Below are positions 55,701-59,850 of a stretch of 64,000 nucleotides of DNA, one piece after another (within the stretch, counting starts at the first letter, position 1; the number at the start of each line of letters is the position of its first letter). The stretch comes from Hofstenia miamia (taxonomy: Eukaryota > Xenacoelomorpha > Acoela). The stretch spans positions 528,155-592,154 of the forward strand of contig SCFE01000037.1 in NCBI GenBank assembly GCA_004352715.1, given 5' to 3'. Below the pieces are notes generated by a model. The model made no database searches and was not told the origin of the DNA. It saw only the letters and a program-made list of their open reading frames with translations. A program made the position numbers and the translations under genes.

Positions 55701-58700
55701 GCGCGTATATTTTCAGAACAGAAAGCCCTCAATCGTTATGTCAGGGATGACAATATGCAGATCACCAATAGTAAAGTGGGAGCTAATAGTTAGACACGTG
55801 TATAGCTGAGGGTCTGCAACAAGTCGTACAAGCGTACAGTGATCGAACATTGCCGGGCAACACAGGAAGCCCTCAGGCTTCTGCCACCAATTACGGCGTT
55901 GGTGGAACGTAGGCTGTGTTCCTCGCCATATGATTTAGTGACGGTTATCATATCCAAGGGTCTCAGGAGCAGGCCTTGTTGCTACAATCTAGCTTAGCAA
56001 TATTAGTAGCCACGGTGGGAGCCCTACAATAGAAGCAAAAGTTAACTAAAAACAAAATTCAATTTACTAGCAAATAGTAACAAGTCAAATTCCACCCAGC
56101 CCAAATTCAAAGTCTAACAATGATTTGAAACATACGATGTTTAAAATATGTTGTGTAATAAAAAACTTTTTTATATAGTTTTTGCTTCTCATAGCCTATT
56201 TTTTGTAAAAATTTCATAACAAAAGAAATTAGACGTAGAACCCTAAGTTGAGTGGAGTAATCCTTTCAGCATGGGCGTAGTTTCAAATTTTATATTTTTC
56301 GGATTACTACTATATGCCAGATAATTCAAAAATGGCTTATGCCACTAACAACGTTATAAGAAGTATTTAAACAATAGAGCCCAACATTGGAATTTATGTA
56401 ATCGTTTCGATTGTAAAATAAACTAAAGAACACCACATGCACTCAACAGACAGAAAGCATTAGAAATCGTATTGAAAATGCACGATCGTTACTAAGTGAA
56501 GTATTCTTTTGTCTCCGTTATCCTGAATGTATTAAATTTTTGCAAAATAGGAAAATAGGTAGCCTTAATGATACATTTCGGTTTCATCTGAACTTTACTG
56601 TATATGTTCAAAAATACCTGTTAGAGTGTAATGAAGTGCAAGGTAAAAATTTGCCATAACCTCATCACCATGACAAAGATTTGGAGTGGAAAGAAAAGTC
56701 CTACACAGAAGTGAATGTGAATAGATTCTACCTTCAATGTAGGATCCAGGAGCAAATTTACAGGCGTTAAAAATCCAAGGAAGGAAAATCGTTATAGGAG
56801 GGATCAATAATTCATCCTCAAAGTGCATTTCCTCGCGATCGAAGTCTAAATTCACAACATAATCTGTTGAAACACTATTTTTTCAATATATTTTATAATA
56901 ATGCAAGGAAAGAATAAAAACGCTGACGCTCTAAAAAATAATCGAACATCAAACCTCATTAGCACTAAAATAAAGCATGAAATATGAAAATGTAAGTAAT
57001 CACCGCTGCCGAAAGTGTAATCAAACATTTACAACATGGAGATCACCAAAAAGATAGAATAATCAGAAATAATAACGACTGCAGCAACTCGACTCAGATT
57101 GATGCAATGCATTGTTCTGATTGAATTGTGTGCAAAACAACGCACATGCCGAAGAATGACTATCAAATCATGAAAAAAACTAGAGACCTCTACAAGATGC
57201 TATCTTTTTTTGTTCATACAATATGAAGCATCTCTATAATAATTTATATTACGGATCGGAATTGATTTACAAAGTGAAATTACACAAACACTGTGTCATA
57301 AAAGTTAACCTCAACTAACAAAACAAAACAGATTGTTATACTGCAATAATAATATTTGAATACAATATAAAAATATTACAAACATACCAACACTTTGAAA
57401 AATTGGATACAATGCTTCCCAAATTTTGATGATGTAACTGAATGCGTATGCGTGAACATGCTCGTCACGAATGTTGTTAACATCGCCAAGACAACCAAGC
57501 ATCCTGCGCCATAGAATTGCGGCATTTTCCCGATGCCAACCCTAATTATTAATTTACTTAAAGATGAGAAAGTTAACATTCTACAATGCATTCTGCTTAC
57601 AATTTTCATTTCAAATTCTTTAATCGAACAAATTGAATAATTTAAAGGTTAAAATATATCACAAAGTGATATTGCATTCTATTACTAAGTACAAACGAGC
57701 TGTATGAGATTACAGATTATGTGCCACGATGACTGAAAGAAGGCTTCATACACAAATTTAAAGACAAAGCATGAATTTGCTTTAAAGCATTTCTTATTTC
57801 TTATTCCACTGATATCTTAGGCATGACTTTGTCTACTAAAATAAAAAGGCTATTAGTGTAATTGATGCAATCGTCTATCAACCTTAATTTGAAAAAAGCA
57901 AATAACAAACAAAGTGAAGTGCGATAACATTTCATAGAAAACTGTGCTCTTAAACATAATAGCAAAAAGCTTTCCTAAATGATCGCAACATTTAAAGTTT
58001 CTAATGATTTGCTAAAAAATGTATAATACCAAAAGTTTTCCACCACAGAGAATACTTCGATTATGAGCGGGTACTTTTTCTATTGCTGTGGATTCATCTA
58101 AAAATGAGAATAAAGTAAAAATGCGGACTCAGCCACTAACCAGAGTCGCAGCTACTTTCTGGAGTAGTAAGATTCAAACGTGATGTTTGCCCCTCTTGCA
58201 AATGCTCTAAATATTTATGTAATAATTGTATGAATCAAATGAAAGTGAAATCACATGCTAAAGTACATTTTCACCTATGTCAGTATAAATAGTATATTAC
58301 TGAGACGACCTTGCCGCGCCTTTTTCCACGTCATTTGAAAATCAACATTAAATGAGGGGGGGGGGCTTGACCAAAAAATATCTACCGGTTTGAAATTTTG
58401 GATTACACATGCATTAAGAAGATAATGTTTATAGCACACATTTTCATATTGATCAATGGCATTTGGAATCATTGAGGTGCAAATTAACTAAGATTTAAAA
58501 CATAATCTCTGGTTAAACATACTAGACTAGATACATTTATTTCATTTGAAGAACACTATCTGGATATTTTTAAAGTTGAAATACATTACATACTCATCAT
58601 TTAGAATACGATTCAAATTACATTAAAATAAAAGAAATTGTCTAAAGATAAAACTTTTTGAAACGACCTACCATCGTTACAAGTTTGGTTGACTGACTGG

Positions 58701-59484
58701 TGAGCCTGTTCTCCACTCACTGGTGTTGCTGATTCCAAATAGAGCTGATCACAATCACTGGATGCAATTTGGTCGAAAGGAGAAGAAACGAACGATTCTT
58801 CCGTGAAACTTGAATCATTCATCTGGCCGTCGTTGCGAATGCCTAAAAACGCTTTGAAATGTATACAAATATATCCATGGACAAAAAACTTAGGAAAATG
58901 TACTATGAAGTTATGATACTAGAACAGGATAGATTAAAAGTAGAGCAAACACATGCAACGAAACTGTAGAATATTAAAAAAATTCAAAAGAGAAAACCAT
59001 AACTTCGCACAAAAAAACTATAAATATGTTGAGTGAATTTTGATTAAGAACTCATTAAATTTGCGACATTGACACTAAAAGACTGTGGAATAGATAGAAG
59101 AAATCAAAATCTTAATAAATCAAGAAAATGAAATAAAGAGAGAAGTGTATATCGAAGAAAGTATATTTTAACAAATTGATATGCATTGAAATTAGAGGTT
59201 GATGGAAAAATTCAAAATCATATATACCATTCAATAAACAGATCAGGGATTCATTGAAGTACTAGAAAGTAGGTTCACTCATGAATATTGAAAAAAAACT
59301 CGATGGTAGTATTCGAAAGAATTATATTCAACAAATGCTATACATAAAAATATTGAATATATTTATGAAAGTTTACTAGAAGAATAACTTTCTCCATCAT
59401 CTTGGCTTGTTTCTGAGAAATGCAGGTTCCGAGTGAGGCTTTCAGCATCAAATGTTTTGCTATGAGTGCCTTCAAACGCGAAAT
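3823..59484 (-). CDS. RALGAPA: RalGAP-alpha gene (Ral GTPase-activating protein catalytic subunit), 3' portion, 23 exons placed
   Basis: The family's protein is the catalytic subunit of a heterodimeric GAP (with RalGAP-beta) that switches off the small GTPases RalA/RalB. The exons, read right to left on the minus strand, carry family motifs in the correct order: [107 protein letters not shown] and FFEERAQYL. Splice sites are GT..AG, mostly ending TTTAG, and reading phases match at almost every join. The 5' exons must lie beyond 59484, and part of the middle (between 40358 and 38263) is missing or unrecognised. The HIGND asparagine thumb is retained, so the GAP domain looks functional. Divergence from vertebrate and fly proteins is substantial. 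Alignment was by eye and from memory of the family. It is surely a RalGAP-alpha-type GAP; tuberin is less likely because the helical motifs before the GAP domain match RalGAP-alpha. Confidence 0.88.
3998..8640. other. Intron between E22 and E23, left part; no feature recognised
   Basis: AT-rich sequence without long ORFs. A 68-codon GTG-initiated ORF at 5750-5956 (+) has plausible composition but no family I recognise. Slightly GC-richer patches at 4360-4760 and 6780-7020 look like old repeat fragments. Confidence 0.4.
8641..8850 (+). pseudogene. Tc1-like transposase remnant
   Basis: A short + strand frame reads [18 protein letters not shown] followed by [20 protein letters not shown] and ends in a stop at about 8832. 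The first part resembles the GRP.K hinge after the N-terminal HTH of Tc1-type transposases. The second resembles the ENLW..LK..V.....P.TL C-terminal block. The catalytic DDE region between them is absent, so this is an internally deleted or composite remnant. Confidence 0.45.
9026..9206. repeat. Short inverted repeat with adjoining palindrome
   Basis: ATACGAGACCATTTGCC (9026-9042) is the near-perfect reverse complement of GGTAAATGGTCTCGTAT (9172-9188), with a loop of about 130 bp. Immediately after it, TACCTACACATGTAGGTA (9189-9206) is itself a near-palindrome. Confidence 0.6.
9934..10914. repeat. (TA)n microsatellite bridging a 951-base gap
   Basis: TA-rich repeats stand on both sides of the N run 9951-10901. 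The missing sequence is probably partly (TA)n. ORFs drawn across the Ns are meaningless. Confidence 0.7.
10938..11061 (-). CDS. RALGAPA: RalGAP-alpha exon E22, GPLF block
   Basis: Acceptor CGCCAG, donor GTATCC; 2 nt in, 2 nt out, 40 codons. [12 protein letters not shown] and [12 protein letters not shown] match GPLFDGAIVNG and LPIMVRATAINA. The chosen acceptor makes the spacing from E21 identical to the human protein. The exon lies 36 bp from the 951-base gap that begins in (TA)n. The second half ([13 protein letters not shown]) is less conserved. Confidence 0.88.
11062..14602. other. Intron between E21 and E22
   Basis: Mostly AT-rich sequence without recognised coding content; a 96-codon ORF at 11532-11822 (+) is not recognised. 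Long TA microsatellites occur at 13235-13316 and 13424-13506. Confidence 0.5.
13235..13506. repeat. (TA)n microsatellites
   Basis: Two long tracts of TA dinucleotides (about 13235-13316 and 13424-13506) with interspersed TATACA variants, separated by about 100 bp of unique sequence. Confidence 0.9.
14603..14765 (-). CDS. RALGAPA: RalGAP-alpha exon E21, catalytic asparagine-thumb exon
   Basis: Acceptor TTTTTAG, donor GTATTT; phase 0 in, 1 nt out, 54 codons. [15 protein letters not shown] matches [16 protein letters not shown]. In Rap/Ran-GAP domains the Asn of this GND motif is the catalytic thumb (Asn290 in Rap1GAP), and it is retained. [18 protein letters not shown] follows as in the family. 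Confidence 0.95.
15150..15505. mobile_element. GC-rich inverted-repeat element (MITE-like)
   Basis: AGATGGACGC at 15150-15159 is the exact reverse complement of GCGTCCATCT at 15496-15505. The GC-rich ends (GCGGGTGCGAGTTGCAG, and GCGAGTGCGGTGCGGTGCG) stand out in AT-rich surroundings and enclose an AT-rich core. No ORF is present. I did not find a convincing target duplication, so this may be a decayed non-autonomous DNA transposon. Confidence 0.55.
15506..18058. other. Intronic sequence, no feature recognised
   Basis: AT-rich stretch in the E20-E21 intron with scattered small ORFs (for example 16602-16826 +) that show no family motif. Confidence 0.4.
18059..18438. mobile_element. GC-rich terminal-inverted-repeat element (MITE-like)
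   Basis: The left end TGGGAGCGTTCGCGGGCAAA (18059-18078) and the right end (reverse complement of 18414-18438, TGGGCGCGTCCGCGGGTTGA) match with a few substitutions. Internally GTGTGCACTG (18083-18092) and CAGTGCACAC (18105-18114) form a perfect 10-bp hairpin, and CCCGCGAATGCA occurs twice (near 18272 and 18371). No ORF; likely non-autonomous. Confidence 0.55.
19893..20308. repeat. Exact direct duplication around a single N
   Basis: About 200 bp starting TTATTAAATTAGTGTTAG occurs at 19893-20093 and again at 20108-20308, with a single N at 20107 between them. This is the signature of two overlapping contig ends that were not merged. Confidence 0.8.
20626..20865 (+). pseudogene. Penelope-like element, GIY-YIG endonuclease fragment
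   Basis: The frame contains [19 protein letters not shown] then [19 protein letters not shown], matching the Penelope-like pattern VVY.F.C..C...YVGET.RHL..RIKEH. That domain is the C-terminal GIY-YIG-type nuclease that follows the reverse transcriptase. The upstream RT is not present here and the frame stops after about 79 codons, so this is a 5'-truncated copy, as is common for these retroelements. It lies in the E20-E21 intron, antisense to the host gene. Confidence 0.65.
21031..21189 (-). CDS. RALGAPA: RalGAP-alpha exon E20, GAP domain
   Basis: Acceptor AAATTAG, donor GTATTC, phase 0-0, 53 codons. [20 protein letters not shown] and [12 protein letters not shown] correspond to HCGFMGGLQ...TTPYFAT and VEVIFHVSTRMP of the family. 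The non-autonomous hAT-type element at 21351-22026 lies in the intron just upstream. Confidence 0.93.
21343..22034. mobile_element. Non-autonomous hAT-type element with target duplication
   Basis: The element (21351-22026) begins CAGAGATGGAAG and ends CTTACATCTCTG, giving a TIR of the hAT type (CAGNGNTG). It is flanked by 8-bp direct repeats CTCGCAAT (21343-21350) and CTAGCAAT (22027-22034), with one mismatch. Both ends are rich in GGGG/CCCC motifs and the middle is AT-rich. The 83-codon ORF at its right end is not transposase-like. It sits in the E19-E20 intron. Confidence 0.75.
22566..22694 (-). CDS. RALGAPA: RalGAP-alpha exon E19, GAP domain core
   Basis: Acceptor TTTTTAG, donor GTACGT, phase 0-0, 43 codons. 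[20 protein letters not shown] followed by [11 protein letters not shown] is nearly collinear with [20 protein letters not shown] and YEDFVAGLGWE of vertebrate RalGAP-alpha and is shared with tuberin and Rap1GAP in weaker form. Confidence 0.94.
22695..23278. other. Intron between E18 and E19, nothing recognised
   Basis: AT-rich intron of 584 bp with no repeat or ORF that I can assign. Confidence 0.5.
23279..23415 (-). CDS. RALGAPA: RalGAP-alpha exon E18, start of Rap/Ran-GAP domain
   Basis: Acceptor CTTTTAG, donor GTAATT; 2 nt in, phase 0 out, 45 codons. [19 protein letters not shown] and [12 protein letters not shown] match the family's [30 protein letters not shown]. This opens the GAP domain. 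Confidence 0.88.
23560..23830. repeat. Exact 125-bp duplication around a 21-base gap
   Basis: The sequence starting CAAGAGATCTACATTGCAAA is found at 23560-23684 and again at 23706-23830, with Ns at 23685-23705. Most likely this is one copy represented twice by scaffolding. A (TA)n tract follows at about 23836-23882. Confidence 0.8.
24707..27666 (+). mobile_element. Complete hAT element with TIRs and 8-bp target duplication
   Basis: Identical 8-bp repeats ACATTAGG flank the element at 24707-24714 and 27659-27666. The left end CAGTGGCGGTTCGTACATGC and the right end (reverse complement CACAGGCGGCTAGTACGTGT) form an imperfect TIR that continues to GGCAAGCA. It carries a BED-type zinc finger and a broken hAT transposase on the + strand, and a (TA)n microsatellite at 25768-25796. 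It inserted in the E17-E18 intron of the RalGAP-alpha gene, antisense to it. Confidence 0.88.
25490..27230 (+). pseudogene. hAT transposase (BED finger), multiply frameshifted
   Basis: In order: [20 protein letters not shown] with CSCG (start of a BED finger, about 25490-25560), a shift in the A run near 25572 and then [31 protein letters not shown]; a shift near 26080; [20 protein letters not shown] with the first catalytic Asp in FDGW (about 26150); a shift near 26300; [13 protein letters not shown] (second Asp) and [12 protein letters not shown] (the C..H motif); [13 protein letters not shown]; a shift near 26750; and the C-terminal dimerisation region [11 protein letters not shown] and [11 protein letters not shown]. 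At least four frameshifts make it non-functional. The family is hAT, Ac-like in layout; I cannot assign a subfamily. Confidence 0.85.
28313..28511 (-). CDS. RALGAPA: RalGAP-alpha exon E17, coiled-coil-like linker
   Basis: Acceptor CTTTAG, donor GTAGAA; phase 0 in, 1 nt out, 66 codons rich in Glu/Lys/Leu ([20 protein letters not shown]). It fits the charged helical linker preceding the GAP domain. The reading continues in phase into E18 across the intron that holds the complete hAT element. Confidence 0.7.
28551..28628 (-). CDS. RALGAPA: RalGAP-alpha exon E16 (78 bp), linker
   Basis: Acceptor ATTTAG, donor GTAGAT, phase 0-0, 26 codons ([19 protein letters not shown]). It occupies the place of the polar linker between the VRD block and the GAP domain. 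The following intron is only 39 nt. Confidence 0.65.
29342..29488 (-). CDS. RALGAPA: RalGAP-alpha exon E15, [11 protein letters not shown] block
   Basis: Acceptor TTTTTAG, donor GTATGC, phase 0 on both sides, 49 codons. [16 protein letters not shown] is nearly identical to the vertebrate [17 protein letters not shown], a hallmark block N-terminal to the GAP domain. This is the strongest single exon outside the GAP domain. Confidence 0.92.
29780..30640 (+). pseudogene. Decayed mariner-superfamily transposase
   Basis: Fragments in shifting frames include [14 protein letters not shown] (first catalytic Asp region), [20 protein letters not shown], and [14 protein letters not shown] near 30455-30500 (the Y/SP.....D third-Asp block). 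Several stops and shifts break the frame and the second Asp block is not clear. It lies in the E14-E15 intron. I infer a Tc1/mariner-type source; the exact family is unknown. Confidence 0.55.
31643..32368 (-). pseudogene. THAP-domain / P-element-like transposase remnant
   Basis: On the minus strand from an ATG at 32366-32368 the frame reads [20 protein letters not shown] then [13 protein letters not shown], the N-terminal half of a THAP zinc finger (C....C...FRFP....R..W). The later C..H pair reads CEGLW, so one ligand appears lost, and a frameshift or stop follows. Downstream (31930-31643) [20 protein letters not shown] and [17 protein letters not shown] resemble the RNase-H-like core of THAP/P-type transposases. 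It is the one protein-coding transposon in the gene's introns that runs in the same direction as the host gene. Confidence 0.6.
32698..34812 (+). mobile_element. Long-TIR DNA transposon containing a 1000-base gap
   Basis: Inverted repeats of over 200 bp (from 32704 rightward and from 34806 leftward; outer end AGTAGTAAAGAAAAGCAGGG) bound the element. GTCGAG flanks both sides (32698-32703 and 34807-34812). Inside, + strand coding pieces survive at 32912-33148 and 34335-34430; the latter ends [17 protein letters not shown] and a stop, resembling the C-terminus of mariner-type transposases. Ns at 33335-34334 hide the core. The 6-bp flank does not fit the TA duplication of mariners. Confidence 0.7.
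34893..34943 (-). CDS. RALGAPA: RalGAP-alpha exon E14 (51 bp)
   Basis: Acceptor GTATTAG, donor GTTAGT, phase 0 on both sides, 17 codons: [14 protein letters not shown] corresponds to the family's QFFVLNNTTLVSCIQ that directly follows the ELFESPNIQ block. The open frame continues beyond the donor to the edge of the transposon at 34806, but that extension has no family match. Confidence 0.65.
36287..36436 (-). CDS. RALGAPA: RalGAP-alpha exon E13, copy b (tandem duplicate)
   Basis: Identical in sequence and splice sites to the copy at 36617-36766. Because the exon is 150 bp and phase 0-0, including both would lengthen the protein by 50 residues without a frameshift. It could be a genuine recent exon duplication or a mis-assembly of one copy. 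Confidence 0.7.
36617..36766 (-). CDS. RALGAPA: RalGAP-alpha exon E13, copy a
   Basis: Acceptor ATATTTAG, donor GTACTT, phase 0 on both sides, 50 codons. [20 protein letters not shown] and QLFNTSNFQ match the family block YPMSGGPA...VCENHDN and ELFESPNIQ. An identical second copy lies 330 bp away at 36287-36436, and both could be spliced in frame. Confidence 0.78.
37515..37757 (-). CDS. RALGAPA: RalGAP-alpha exon E12, Ser-rich linker
   Basis: Acceptor AATTTTAG at 37758-37759 and 81 codons of open frame with a Ser-rich start ([17 protein letters not shown]) and an acidic patch ([11 protein letters not shown]). The frame hits TAA shortly after. The donor I chose (GTCAAT at 37509-37514) gives the phase 0 that E13 needs, but it is not a strong site, so the 3' boundary is uncertain. 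Codon content and lack of stops argue for real coding sequence. Confidence 0.65.
38214..38263 (-). CDS. RALGAPA: RalGAP-alpha exon E11 (50 bp), probable
   Basis: Acceptor TTTTTAG, donor GTAAAT; 2 nt in, phase 0 out, 16 codons ([16 protein letters not shown]). Joined to E12 it reads [14 protein letters not shown], which resembles the family's FPMSLSDLASVDYDPF. The exon is short, so chance is possible; phase and order support it. Confidence 0.5.
38264..40357. other. Intron(s) between E10 and E11; expected exon not found
   Basis: RalGAP-alpha proteins have a conserved LLLCLLDW segment here, but I could not locate it. A minus-strand open stretch at 40080-39841 ([17 protein letters not shown]) has an in-frame stop and no recognised family. 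The rest is AT-rich. Confidence 0.4.
40358..40495 (-). CDS. RALGAPA: RalGAP-alpha exon E10, helical repeat block
   Basis: Acceptor GATTTAG, donor GTAATG, phase 0 on both sides, 46 codons. [19 protein letters not shown] matches VAHVACNMLHMLVHYVPRL of the vertebrate protein residue for residue in spacing, and is followed by a second helix ([15 protein letters not shown]). The conserved LLLCLLDW segment that should follow was not found between 38264 and 40357. Confidence 0.75.
40539..40644 (-). CDS. RALGAPA: RalGAP-alpha exon E9, helical repeat block
   Basis: Acceptor GTGTTTAG, donor GTGAGT; 1 nt in (completing an AGA codon from E8), phase 0 out, 35 codons. [20 protein letters not shown] then [13 protein letters not shown] align with the family's ALCSLGIWICEELVHES and ALNVICVSLK. 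The next intron is only 43 nt. Confidence 0.78.
40645..42498. other. Intron between E8 and E9; unrecognised + strand ORF
   Basis: An 80-codon Lys-rich ORF at 41298-41540 (+) reads [21 protein letters not shown] do not recognise it. The GC-richer tail (41540-41625) suggests an old repeat. No other feature is seen. Confidence 0.35.
42499..42689 (-). CDS. RALGAPA: RalGAP-alpha exon E8, LLGSLICFP block
   Basis: Acceptor AATTTTAG, donor GTACAT; phase 0 in, 2 nt out, 63 codons. It begins [17 protein letters not shown], closely matching the family's APRVEAQTLLGSLVCFP. The rest ([27 protein letters not shown]) has the same spacing to the next block as in vertebrate proteins. Confidence 0.88.
43460..44100 (-). 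other. Unrecognised degenerate coding-like sequence
   Basis: Minus-strand frames read [35 protein letters not shown] and [20 protein letters not shown], interrupted by stops and possible short introns. Composition is coding-like and the text hints at a transposase-derived protein, but I cannot assign a family. It does not fit the order of RalGAP-alpha exons. Confidence 0.35.
45422..45660. repeat. Internal tandem repeat in the palindrome arm
   Basis: Two related units (about 45422-45535 and 45554-45650) share GTGAAATTCCATTAT, GCTGTGT, AAGTTGCAT and CTATTGTTCAA..GTCAAA in the same order. The mirrored pair is in the right arm near 48120-48355. Confidence 0.65.
45951..46073. repeat. 61-bp tandem duplication in the palindrome spacer
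   Basis: Two adjacent copies of a unit beginning TTG(C/G)CTTTTGGTGATTTG, at 45951-46011 and 46012-46073, differ at a few positions. A further shared motif TTTTAAGACATTCTACAAAT occurs at 46085-46104 and 47632-47651 in direct orientation near both ends of the spacer. Confidence 0.75.
46738..47052 (-). other. Small ORF inside the palindrome spacer
   Basis: A 104-codon minus-strand ORF begins with a basic stretch ([17 protein letters not shown]) and ends with [21 protein letters not shown] donor-like GTAGCA and acceptor-like TTTAG inside could join the two parts. No family recognised; it may be the residue of the element's own gene or chance. Confidence 0.3.
49340..49490. repeat. Direct repeats beyond the right palindrome arm
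   Basis: AAAAATTAATTTGCTCAATT followed by GAATTTTGTCAAA occurs at about 49352-49386 and again (with small changes) at 49451-49484. The motif (GAGCAAA..T.AT..AATT..TGAC) resembles the outer end of the arm itself, suggesting subterminal repeats of the same element that are missing on the left. Confidence 0.5.
49920..50960 (+). pseudogene. Unrecognised decayed coding sequence
   Basis: Open fragments in changing + frames include [20 protein letters not shown] (49990s) and [20 protein letters not shown] (50580s), broken by stops. Composition is coding-like but I do not recognise the family. It is between the palindrome and the mariner in the E7-E8 intron. Confidence 0.35.
51191..52528 (+). mobile_element. 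Mariner element (DD34D), TIRs about 17 bp visible
   Basis: GGATTGTTAAAAAAGTATTG at 51191-51210 matches, inverted, TTACTTTTTTAACAATC at 52512-52528, bounding a transposase gene. A TA lies immediately left of the left TIR. An extra copy of the left-type end (GATTGTTAAAAAAGTATA, 52471-52488) stands just inside the right end. The insertion is in the E7-E8 intron, antisense to the host gene. Confidence 0.75.
51329..52387 (+). pseudogene. Mariner transposase, full length except for a TGA at codon 9
   Basis: From ATG 51362 the frame is open for 341 codons. The family start is probably the upstream ATG at 51329: MEFSNDEL, then TGA (51353-51355), then [10 protein letters not shown]. The TGA is one transition from CGA (Arg), a likely CpG decay. 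HTH region at residues 10-100 (counted from 51362), linker motif WLPHKL (105-110), catalytic Asp142 in VDETWIYW, Asp237 in LQDNAQLH and Asp272 in SPSDFYFF, with 34 residues between the last two (DD34D), and YSPNLSP before the third Asp. Apart from the TGA it looks intact; translation from 51362 would lack the first helix residues. Confidence 0.9.
52862..53022 (-). CDS. RALGAPA: RalGAP-alpha exon E7, IIRWCS block
   Basis: Acceptor TTTTTAG; 2 nt in from E6, giving [20 protein letters not shown], which corresponds to the family's GLTG.D...IIRHCSPRFFS. The donor GTTTGC after 52862 gives phase 0, which is what E8 requires; a stronger-looking GTAAGG at 52834-52839 would leave phase 1 and break the join. 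The E7-E8 intron is the longest in the window (about 10 kb), holding the giant palindrome and the mariner. Confidence 0.8.
53416..53820. mobile_element. Inverted-repeat element with TTGGAATCGG ends (MITE-like)
   Basis: GGCACGCAGAGTTGGAATCGG (from about 53418) is matched, inverted, by CCCGATTCCAACTATACTGGC (about 53792-53813). TTCGGGTAC motifs recur in both halves and a (TTTA)n tract (about 53563-53584) lies in the middle. No ORF of transposase type. It lies in the E6-E7 intron. Confidence 0.55.
54100..55990 (+). pseudogene. Decayed non-LTR retrotransposon reverse transcriptase
   Basis: The frame around 54849-54960 reads [20 protein letters not shown] then [16 protein letters not shown] (54852-54863) is the RT catalytic box. 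Upstream [13 protein letters not shown] and downstream [14 protein letters not shown] fit RT palm and thumb positions with numerous stops and shifts. The copy is GC-richer than its surroundings. It is in the E6-E7 intron, antisense to the host gene. Clade not assigned. Confidence 0.7.
56000..56617. other. Intronic sequence left of E6, nothing recognised
   Basis: AT-rich, no ORF or repeat that I can assign. Confidence 0.4.
56618..56863 (-). CDS. RALGAPA: RalGAP-alpha exon E6, PP..LPW helical block
   Basis: Acceptor TTTCAACAG, donor GTATTT; 2 nt in, 1 nt out, 81 codons. The motifs [30 protein letters not shown] and [11 protein letters not shown] follow the family pattern PPL..L.PWLFE, EGKLLAYKLLC and FYRVLHKGLTG. 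A GTAG..TAG pair inside the exon could mimic a 31-nt intron, but the sequence between is conserved coding sequence. An alternative acceptor 15 nt downstream (TTTAG) keeps the same frame. Confidence 0.85.
57388..57541 (-). CDS. RALGAPA: RalGAP-alpha exon E5, WRRMLG block
   Basis: Acceptor ATTATTAG, donor GTATGT, phase 0 in and 1 nt out, 51 codons. It contains [18 protein letters not shown] followed by an Ile/Asp-rich helix ([15 protein letters not shown]). The WRRMLG.LGDVN string is a strongly conserved block of RalGAP-alpha proteins, in the helical region N-terminal to the GAP domain. This is one of the two or three most diagnostic exons. Confidence 0.85.
58030..58097 (-). CDS. RALGAPA: RalGAP-alpha exon E4 (68 bp)
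   Basis: Acceptor TTTTTAG, donor GTATTA; 2 nt in, phase 0 out. It encodes 22 codons ending in ILCGGKLL, which leads directly into the [11 protein letters not shown] of E5, as a short Gly-rich stretch does before the WRRMLG block in the family. Confidence 0.55.
58141..58206 (-). CDS. RALGAPA: RalGAP-alpha exon E3 (66 bp)
   Basis: Acceptor ATTTAG, donor GTTAGT; 2 nt in, 1 nt out, encoding 21 codons ([15 protein letters not shown] and onward). It is separated from E4 by an intron of only 43 nt. No domain is visible; the phase fits both neighbours. Confidence 0.5.
58672..58842 (-). CDS. RALGAPA: RalGAP-alpha exon E2, acidic Ser-rich linker
   Basis: Acceptor TTTTTAG, donor GTAGGT; 2 nt in, 1 nt out, 56 codons. 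It encodes an acidic, serine-rich stretch ([17 protein letters not shown]). This fits the low-complexity linker that precedes the conserved WRRMLG block in the family. The ATG inside it is not a start codon; the open frame continues upstream to the acceptor. Confidence 0.55.
59377..59484 (-). CDS. RALGAPA: RalGAP-alpha exon E1 (first visible), linker
   Basis: Acceptor TTTTTTAG before 59484, donor GTAAAC after 59377; the exon enters with 2 nt and leaves with 1 nt, which joins E2 in frame to give a serine codon. It encodes 35 full codons of polar, Ser/Thr-rich sequence (for example [18 protein letters not shown]) with no domain I recognise. Assignment rests on phase and position next to stronger exons. 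Upstream exons are not visible in the window. Confidence 0.5.
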
Positions 59485-59850
59485 CTAAAAAAAGTATTGC
59501 TGCTATTTTAAAAACAATTTATTATCAACTACAATCTATAAAACTACACACTACAGATTCTATTTGGGAAATATTGGAGCAAACAAAGGGACACTGAAAT
59601 TATGTGAGAATTTTTGCACAGCTTTCCTTTTTTATGTAAATGAATATTTAGTAATAGAGACACAATAGCTTTTTGTCGCCGATTTCTCTTCAATTTTTTG
59701 CTCGCTAGTATTAATATAATTGTTTGCATTGGAATTATTTTATTAACTTTCAAATATAGAATCAATTATTACAAGGGTGATGGATATGTGCCTGTAAGTA
59801 TTTTATTTTTAGCAATTGATTTTCAAATATTAAGAATATTATTGAAATTA

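Noticed and set aside
56695-56725. A 31-nt mini-intron inside exon E6
   Set aside because: The GTAG..TAG pair exists, but the enclosed residues are part of a conserved family block.
58356-58366. Run of G in an AT-rich intron
   Set aside because: A simple homopolymer; no further structure or repeat seen.
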